Shown here: positions 56,712 through 64,000 of the stretch, piece by piece | Numbering within the stretch: position 1 is the first letter of the stretch | Layout of the letters: every line of letters starts with the position of its first letter | NCBI GenBank assembly: GCA_033220425.1 | Contig: CM065653.1 | Span: 3,596,001-3,660,000, forward strand | DNA length: 64,000 nucleotides | Origin: Lepraria neglecta | Taxonomy: Eukaryota > Ascomycota > Lecanoromycetes > Lecanorales > Stereocaulaceae | Direction: 5' to 3' | Program-made: the position numbers and the translations under genes | Notes under the pieces: model-generated | Databases searched by the model: none | Told to the model about the DNA's origin: nothing | Seen by the model: only the letters and a program-made list of their open reading frames with translations

Positions 56712-57576
56712 TGTAGCTGGGATTATCTTGGGTAGCAAAAATTGGGGGGTTTAGCTGTTGACGGAAGTTTCGTCTCTCCAAGATTAAGGGACAAACCTAT
56801 GAAGGTTCTTCGCACGCGTGATACCTCTGGCAATTAGCTTCAGCGTCAGGATTGCTGGTCGAGACCATGAATCCGTGTGGCCAGATGAGGTAATGAACAA
56901 GATCAATTTCACCAGAGATCGAATTCTATGTGGACTTTTCATATTAAGCTATGAAACTAGACTACAAGATCAACGTGACAGCTTCCATTTCTTGGCATCA
57001 ATGGGACGGAACGGGTGGAAGTGCGGGTCGCTTCTGTTAGCTAAAGTAGGCACTAGCCACAAAAGGATAACATTTGATGACGTGCAAAATATGCGGTAAT
57101 ACACAAGCGCTTCCAACAAACTTGTCATACTATTTCTCTTAAATCGACACAACTGTAAGCTTTTTCGTCATCTATAGGTGGCCTTCTACTTTGTTATTAC
57201 TTTGCGCTCATCGAGCTTGAAGGCGAATATTTGAAGGTATGTATAATTTCAGAGCACTTCGTTCCAAATCTGCATCGTGATTTCAGGCTTGTTCTGCAAG
57301 CGAATGCTCTTTTTCTGCCTCCAATCTGCTCATAAGACTTGGCTGCTAGCCTACAACCTGAATCTTATTCTGGGCATTAAACCATGCTCTTGGAGCAAAG
57401 AGTGGGGTTCTTACCTCGCCCATGTCTCTCATTACTTTCTATCAACCCAGCCGCGTACTTGACAATTTAGTCTAACTCCGAATTGCATGCAGGTTGATTA
57501 ATCTGTCGAGGACTATCATTGGATATCATAACGGCGGCATCTTTCGTCTACAAGAGATATAGGTTCTCTTTAGATA
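56712..57576. other. Intergenic, nothing recognised
   Basis: Gene-free stretch of about 860 bp; the right end holds the SDR promoter. Confidence 0.4.
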
Positions 57577-58663
57577 ATGGCTAGTACCACAAGAGGCGGT
57601 CGCCTTGCGGGGAAGAAGGCGATTATTACTGGTGCAGCAGGGTGGGTTCGGGAACCATCTTGATTATATATGTAAATGGATACTGACAATTATTTTCTTT
57701 CTGACAGCGGCATCGGTCTCGAAACCACCATTCTCTTTGCCCGAGAAGGCGCTGCGGTCTTGATGGCTGATATATCTGAATCTGCTCTCGAAAAAGCTAT
57801 CGCCAAAGTCCACGACATCCTTCCTGATCCGCCGCGCTTGGAGACGATTAAGTGTGATGTTTCTAAAGAAGCTGACGGTAAGCTATATGTTTTGCGGATT
57901 CTTGATTTATGAGCCGGGTTCTCAAGGATGAGGGTCCTATGTCGGGCCTTGTTCTACTCTCTGGCTATGTTCCTTGAGCCGATTCTGTGTATCGATGAGA
58001 AAATACTGACTCTTACTCTATTAGTGGAAGCAATGGTAGCCCATCTCGACTCCTGGGGCGGCGTCGACATCATGTTCAACAACGCTGGAATCATGCACGC
58101 CGACGACGCAGACGCGGTCGACACTCCTGAAAAAATCTGGGATCTCACTCACAGCATTAACGTCAAGGGAGTCTGGTTTGGAAGCAAGCATGCGGTGTTG
58201 AGTATGCGTAAGCACAAGAAGACGAATGGAAGCATCATCAACACGGCGAGTGTGGTTGCTTTGGTGGGGAGTGCAACGCCACAGTTGGCGTACACGGCTA
58301 GCAAGGGAGCGGTGTTGGCGTTGACGAGGGAGTTGGCTATCGTCCATGCGAAGGAGGGGTTTAGGTTTAATGCTTTGTGTCCGGCGCCGTTGAAGTAAGT
58401 CGCACCTTACAGACTATGCCTTGTGCAAGTCATCGGCTGCTAGAGAAGGATACTGACGCGTGTACCCTAGCACACCTCTCCTTCAAGACTGGCTCGGCGA
58501 CGACGCAGCCAAACGTCACCGCCGCGAGGTTCACTTCCCGTCCGGCCGCTTTGGTGAAGCTATCGAGCAAGCTCATGCTGTTCTTTTCCTAGCTAGTGAT
58601 GAGAGCAGCTTCGTGAATGGACAGGACTTCGTTGTTGACGGTGGCATGACCAAGGCATGTTGA
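57577..58663 (+). CDS. Short-chain dehydrogenase/reductase (classical SDR)
   Basis: Four exons (57577-57641, 57708-57877, 58025-58394, 58471-58663) give 265 aa, the classical SDR length. Seen: cofactor motif TGAAGGIG (formed across intron 1), the acidic residue after strand 2 (MADIS, favouring NAD), NNAG at strand 4, catalytic Ser in [15 protein letters not shown] (Tyr-x-x-x-Lys), and the C-terminal [16 protein letters not shown]. The 147-bp second intron is the longest clean intron in the window. It oxidises or reduces an alcohol/ketone of unknown nature. No membrane segment; cytosolic. Intact. It sits 0.9 kb after the reductase remnant on the same strand. Confidence 0.92.
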
Positions 58664-59829
58664 TCTTTGCTTTGTGCTTGTGTTGAAAACTCTAGATTGG
58701 AGAGTCCCGGCTGACGGTCTTACTCCTTTAGGCATATGTCACTGCGCAAGGTCCTCCGACTAAGGCGCCTACCAGTTTTGCTCGTTAGCGAGACTCCGGT
58801 ATGACTGATTTTGTGATGGAGGAGATACTACTTGCGAGGGTTTGACGAATGACTAATGCTCAAGAGGAGATGAATCTCTGCGATGATCCTCTTTCTTAGA
58901 ATCATATTAGACTATGAGACTTCTATGTTTCTTAGAACTGGATAGATAGATCATAGACTTGTCTATTCCTAGATTCGATCAGTATCACGTGATAGTAAGT
59001 AGTTACGGTATTGCTAACTCAACATCGGTCGAATCGAGTCTACATATACGGCTTACAATCACTCCCTTCTCCAACACACCACGAGATTATCCTATATTTG
59101 TGGTATGCATCCGTTGCAATTGAGCCATTTTCGATTCAAAAGACATTGAAGCGGTGTCATTTGCAACGCCTGTAGCTCTTAGAACTTGACTGGTTTACAT
59201 AACATCGAAGTTTAGATTGGACAATATCATGGTATGCAACCTTATGATTCAGCCATTTTTAAATCAAAGCGTATTGTATTGGGTGCCATTTAAAGGGTAC
59301 TTTCTTAATGATTGTGCATATTCCAGTCTTCTCCTAGCTTTTGAATTGCAGGTTTACTGCTCCCGTTACTGGGAAAGTTTACTTCTAAGGCATTGTGCCT
59401 ACAAATCTGCAGTTCTGATACTTAACATCACAGTGAAGTTGTGAAGTTTGTTGGTCGATTGAGTCGTAGTTGAAAACATAGAATTAGGCCCCGAAGTAGA
59501 CTTTCGAACTTACCAGACTTGCGGTGACATTCTAGAGTTTCGTGTCATCCGCGAGACGTGTCAGGATCTAAAGTAGTGCGCGGCAGCTGACTGTCCGGAT
59601 ATGACAATGTTTACATTACCTGGCCACTTCTCAAATTCACAATACTTGACTTCCCGAGACATATGGTCTTGCAAGATGCAATCCGGCGCTGATGGACCCA
59701 CAACTGCCAGCTTCCAGTGCGGCCGGAATTGAGCCAACCCCATCGCAGCCGGGACAATAGGGCGTCGTCCTTACCTCACCAGAAGCTATCCTCAGCACAG
59801 TCATAAAGCTATCGCCTTAACTCTTCCTC
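58664..59829. other. Intergenic, nothing recognised
   Basis: About 1.1 kb, AT-rich in places, no coding signal seen on either strand. Confidence 0.4.
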
Positions 59830-61298
59830 ACGGTATTGCGAGGATTCCCAAAGAGTAAATGTCTAAGAGAGCTACGACTTGTCTCCCGGTAGTTCAACGC
59901 ATGGCTATTACCGCTGTTCTACCACCATGTCACCTTGAACGATACTATCATCGGCCACTTCAAGGGTGAGCATGAACGAACCGGACCACAGCTTTACATG
60001 AGCCTATTCACGAGACACATATCAATCACCACCAAGCTCTACTGGCCGCATGTGGAGGAACTTTTCAGGTCAATTGAAAATCTTCGGTATCTCACGTGAG
60101 TGGACCTTGTTGCCTACTTTCATCGCTTGAAGGATTACGCATTGCTTACAAACTCATCACAGTCTCTTGAACTGGACAAATATTCAGCCATCCACTTATT
60201 CTGGGATTCAGTCAAAAGACCTTGCCCTTGCTGCCGTCACCTCAAAGTTTCCAAGACTTGAGATCGTCATCAATAGAATCTCAAAATCTGCCGGTCTTGA
60301 ACGCTTACCCTGTTCGCATATCGTCTCTTACGAACTCGCAAACTTTTTTTTTGGATGCCAACAGCATTGATACTATGCTGCTCGCGACGCCTCAATTGTC
60401 AACCCTATCATGTTTTGGCCATGGTCTTTTCATGCAAGCGCGCGATGACAGCAATACGGATTGCCTTCCTCCTATCAAGAAGTTGGTCTTGACGAGTGTC
60501 TCTTGGAAATATACGGCCCAAGATTCTGTTAATCTCTGGAATTGGACACAGATCACTCATCTGGAATTCCGCTACATCGGTGTCGACAATTCCCTTAAGA
60601 ATATATCGCCAGAACATCTGGTCCAATTGCAGACTCTAGTAGTGATTGGTTCCTCCTCCAACCATCAGGCCGATAGAACGGAAATCCGAAGGACCAACAA
60701 GATATTTAATCTTGTGAGGAAGGTGCGTGGACTTGAGACGCTTGTCTTGCGATGCAAGATTCTGAACATCGGCCTCTTGCCTGCCATTCTCAGGCACGGC
60801 CCCACCTTGAGATTCTTGGATGTTCGGGACCGCTACAGCTCGTGGTCCCCACGGTTCACGGTCTTCACAACACAACAATTAGCAGACATTGGCGCCAACT
60901 GCCCCAACTTGATGGAATTAATCATAGAGATGAAGCTCCATGACTACGTGGGACCTCATCATCTACTACAGCGTGCGAATAGTGCGCTCGCAGAGTTTCA
61001 CAGCCTCAGGAGGCTAAGGGTTCATATCACCAGCGGAGACCGTGATTGTGACGCATTCGATGATGCTGTACGCTCGTGGCTCGAATGTCTGCTGTCGACG
61101 AAAAAAGGGGCAAGATTCGAGAGGATTATTGTTCATGTTTGGCTGGGCCCGATAGCCGCACCGCAGCTCCATTCCTGTTCAGCCTGGTACGACTACACGG
61201 AGGGTGTGAATATCGATACGTTGGCGAGGAAGTTTGAAAGAGACAGGGATCCATTCCGGGTCAGCATTGTATGGTTGGACGGAAGATCAGGTCACTGA
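59830..61298 (+). pseudogene. F-box/LRR-type protein gene, disrupted
   Basis: The 5' part reads KCLRELRLVSR, a TAG, then FNAWLLPLFYHHVTLND, the typical end of a fungal F-box. After an intron near 60096-60162 it reads SLNWTNIQPSTYSG and VTSKFPRLEIVINRISKSAG, ending YELANFFFGCQQH at 60370. The rest is in another frame: FLDANSIDTMLLATPQL, HLEFRYIGVDNSL, VRGLETLVLRCKILNIGLLP, LADIGANCPNLMELIIEM, FHSLRRLRVHI, leucine-rich-repeat-like to a stop at 61296-61298. The frame change coincides with a T10 run at about 60342-60351, a place where polymerase or sequencing slip is common. F-box/LRR proteins select targets for SCF ubiquitin ligases. Confidence 0.6.
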
Positions 61299-62529
61299 CA
61301 CGTTGGTAAAGCAGGTGGAAATGGATGGGTGGGGAAGGGTCTGACGAGTGGTGTCAAAGGCCATATGCGACGTCTCAAAACAACTCTAAATGCACCGATC
61401 CTGCCCGCTTCGTGCGAAGGGAGTGCAGCAAGAGCTTGAGCTTCGGTGTTGGCAGTTTCAGTTGCCGAGTGCTTTCCACTTGTCACCTGTTCCCAACTTC
61501 GTCCTATTAAGCTGTTTGAACCATTACATAGAGTGCTTGCAGAAATTCAAAGTATGGTCATTTTCAATTGGTGCAAATCTCAATTGTGCAGGCCGAGCCG
61601 GCTACTCTCTGAGATGTAGTCCGTCCGTTAGAGAATCAAATGCTGGGGTGGCGAGGCGTGATCAAGAATTGTATCTTACATAGAAGATTTACAAGCTTGA
61701 GTTTGAAAGCTGTGGCACGGAAAGTAGCTGTGGCATGGCTGCGAAACGTTAGATCTCATTGCCACGCCAAGATTTGTGACACTCCAGTCATACGCTACCT
61801 CCCGCCTTCCCCAAACTCTTAACTTCCTCGATATTATTAGATTCAGGAGCCAGGGAGTCTCAAAAAGCCAGTCTCTTGATCAGTAAACCGGCATTCTTCC
61901 TTCTCCGACGCGCTCAATCGGGACCGTTGCTCTCAGATGTCAGACTCAATATCGCGCAGGCTTTACCATCCTTTTCAGTGCCTCCTTACCGTTTACCTTC
62001 GCGCCTCATACTTCCTCATCTACCAATGAGCATGGAACATTAGCTGATTGGATGAACTGTCTTATCAGCGGCACAGCAGCCATCCGATCAAAGGGTAATG
62101 GCGGCACAGTGGTGGAGGTGTGGATCGCCAATTCCATCTTTACTGATCAGGCTGAGCCTTGGCGAAATGTCTCATTCGTTCAGAGCTGTGTGGTCCTGCA
62201 GGCATGGCTTCGTCAGACCGGAGACGATCGAACAACGCAAGCCACGTTCCAATTCAGTGCCCCATCAGAGCTTTGTGCTACCCATCTTACTAGAGACATG
62301 AAAGAATTTCAGGGAGCGCAAAATCCGGTACGTTCGATCATTGGATGAGATTGACACAGCGAGTCTGCATACTGATGACTCATCAGCGGCTTATTTTTAG
62401 GAAATAATCGACATTCTCCTAACCTCCGTTACCCATCATCACCGATCCTGACTTTGAAAGCCTGCCGCAATCCTGGTCCTTGATCTTTGCCAAAGTCTCA
62501 CTTGCCCATATTCATAGCCTTACAGCAAT
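61299..62529. other. Intergenic with a possible gene fragment
   Basis: A frame at about 62060-62348 (GTVVEVWIANSIFTDQAEPW) has modest protein character but no recognisable family. Nothing else was seen. Confidence 0.35.
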
Positions 62530-63331
62530 ATGGATCATCTTCCACTACTACCAAACCCAAAGAGACCTGACATCGTGGTGCCATACTTCTGTACAATACA
62601 GTATGACGGGCCTGATCGTGCGCAACACTTTCGCGACTTTCCTCGACGCCATCGACTCAAATACGAAGACAACGGTTTGTTGCGATGGAAGGGATCAGAC
62701 GAAGATATGCTAGGGTTCTATCAGACTTGGCTCTATTTTGGAGTGATGGCCGAGTTCTTTGGACATTCCATCGATACAAAGGACTTTGTCCGAGAAGGTG
62801 ATCCTAGAGGCACACGAACCATTCGCTCCTCAAGACTGCCATCCCTTCTCAAAGCGAGGGATAGTAGAATCAAGCAAAGCTCAGATGTGCAAGCCAAACC
62901 CATCAACTCATCGGGCTACCTTAGCGCTCGCGATTATAGTCCTAGTATGTATAATTCTTGGCAAGGTTACTTCGAAGGCTGCTATCATTTCTATGATGAT
63001 GATATTGTTCGGATTGGCATCCGTCAGCATGATTACTATTACAACGATTCTTGTCATCTCCAGAGCCAGGAAAAAGGTGGCCTTTCGAACGTGGCTCGAG
63101 AGTTTTGCCGGCGGCGGCAACCTTCAATCGATTGACAACAGATCCACCAGACTAGAGCGGCGGTTGAATTTCTCCCTTTATGGGTGGCTCTGGAAATGCT
63201 GGAAGTCTCAGAATATAAGGAAAAAGTTGAGCATAGCAGAAGCCTGGTGGCATGGCGTGATAGATAAGCTCTTGAGAACACGCAGAGGCAGGCCCAGAGC
63301 AGAAAGTCCGACTGAGATAATCTCTGCCTGA
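62530..63331 (+). pseudogene. HET-related N-terminal region joined to a membrane segment
   Basis: ATG 62530 opens MDHLPLLPNPKRPDIVVPYF, then FRDFPRRHR and MLGFYQTWLYFGVMAEFFGH: this is the N-terminal leader typical of fungal HET (heterokaryon incompatibility) proteins. The HET domain does not follow. The same frame stays open to 63135 without clear character, while the next frame over carries two hydrophobic helices (TLALAIIVLVCIILG and MILFGLASVSMITITTILVI) and a basic tail ending at 63331. A frameshift or an unseen intron near 62800 would join the leader to the membrane part. HET-type leaders with C-terminal membrane helices occur in fungi, so it may also be an intact variant. Confidence 0.5.
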
Positions 63332-63760
63332 CCGATCGCATGCAGCAGCTTATGAGCGGAATGTCACGCGATTTCTACCATGAGCAACTGGGCTAAGGCT
63401 TGATCTCAAACGATAAGCTCACCCACTTGGACTTTCTGGTATCCATGAATTCAAAGGCTTCGATATTGGGATAGATCACGGAAGTACCAAAGGACACATT
63501 GTTAAAAGGGTATATCAAATTACATACTACCTTAATTTTCGACGACCGCCTCCGTTCAACAAGCAAATCTGATGTTCCGATTCTTGCTTCCACCCTGATA
63601 ACCCTCATTCTTATCTTGTCCCATATTAAACCGGGGAGCCTGACTCACATCGTAACTATACCCATTATAGCTCACTAGAAGCAGATCCGCCCTGGTGCAG
63701 CGCTGCCACCCCAAAAAACGCAAGCAATTTTTTATCAACGCTGATCGCATGATTCGCCAA
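63332..63760. other. Intergenic between convergent HET-related genes
   Basis: No gene; probable 3' regions of both. A minus-strand frame here (WQRCTRADLLLVSYNGYSYD) has slight protein character. Confidence 0.4.
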
Positions 63761-64000
63761 TCATCCAAGAGTAATAGACTGCTCACTCGCAATTGGCTCA
63801 AAGGCATCCACACGAATCTTGCCAATCCCAAGCCTGTAAGAAATACCATCTTTCCGCTCAACAAGGAGAACATAATAAAGTGGCCAGAACCTATACGGGT
63901 CGTATTTCCTTTTATCAAACCAGCCTGTCCATTTTGGCGACTCGATTGTCGAGGAAAATGACTCACAACGCCAGCCATGCTTTTCGATCTTGGGCATCTG
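63761..64000 (-). CDS. HET-domain protein, C-terminal end (partial)
   Basis: The last 80 codons of a minus-strand gene that continues past the right edge. Seen: KIEKHGWRCESFSS, WPLYYVLLVERKDGISYRLG, FEPIASEQSITLG-stop. The YxxLLVExxxGxxYRxG block followed by a final ITLG is the usual end of fungal HET proteins after the HET domain. Its own HET domain is outside the window. It converges on the HET-related gene at 62.5 kb. Confidence 0.6.
   Translation of the reverse strand, partial: QMPKIEKHGWRCESFSSTIESPKWTGWFDKRKYDPYRFWPLYYVLLVERKDGISYRLGIGKIRVDAFEPIASEQSITLG

Noticed and set aside
1-64000. tRNA, rRNA or CRISPR arrays
   Set aside because: No cloverleaf-like sequence, rRNA-like block or spacer-repeat array was seen, and the genome is fungal.

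Overview
The window is genomic DNA of a filamentous ascomycete (Pezizomycotina). Almost every gene is split by short introns of 45-75 bp with GT..AG ends, and the families are typical of that group: DUF3435 recombinase, DUF3723, patatin-like phospholipase, fungal ferric reductase, HET proteins, CYP57-like P450 and an NRPS-like thioester reductase. No class or species can be named from sequence alone.

Left half (1 to about 30.6-31.1 kb): this reads as part of a Starship, the giant fungal cargo-carrying transposon. The key gene is a DUF3435 tyrosine recombinase ('captain') on the minus strand at about 27.1-30.6 kb. Captains sit at the 5' end of a Starship and point inward, so the element's 5' edge should lie just right of the gene (about 30.6-31.1 kb) and its body should run leftward, probably past base 1. 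The body carries three of the four accessory families best known from Starships: patatin-like phospholipase (PLP, 1.4-4.6 kb), DUF3723 (4.9-7.6 kb, divergent from PLP) and ferric reductase (FRE, 17.5-19.2 kb). It also holds a SANT/Myb-like protein, a MADS-like protein, a RING protein, a pseudokinase, a coiled-coil protein, a GPI-anchored Ser/Thr-rich surface protein, several unknown genes, a MULE transposase relic, two minisatellites and four poly-G/C tracts. FRE, the captain and three other loci are cut by in-frame TAA/TAG stops, each explicable as CAA/CAG to TAA/TAG. That is the mark expected of RIP (CpA to TpA). PLP and DUF3723 remain open.

Right half (about 31.1-64 kb): this looks like ordinary, partly decayed chromosome. 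It holds a SAM methyltransferase directly beside the element edge, a decayed P450, an intact 515-aa P450, a decayed repeat-bearing surface protein, an acyl-CoA synthetase of the FATP/FAT1 type, a decayed SGNH esterase, an Mpv17/PMP22 protein, an MFS transporter, a decayed membrane-anchored protein abutting a carrier-plus-reductase remnant of an NRPS-like enzyme, an intact SDR, a decayed F-box/LRR-type gene and two HET-related genes at the right edge. The methyltransferase, P450s, reductase remnant and SDR could be leftovers of a secondary-metabolite locus, but this is only an inference.

Exon joins were chosen by eye from splice signals and reading frame. For PLP, DUF3723, SANT, pseudokinase, MADS-like, FRE, RING, GPI protein, methyltransferase, P450, Mpv17, MFS and SDR, the joined exons sum to a multiple of three.
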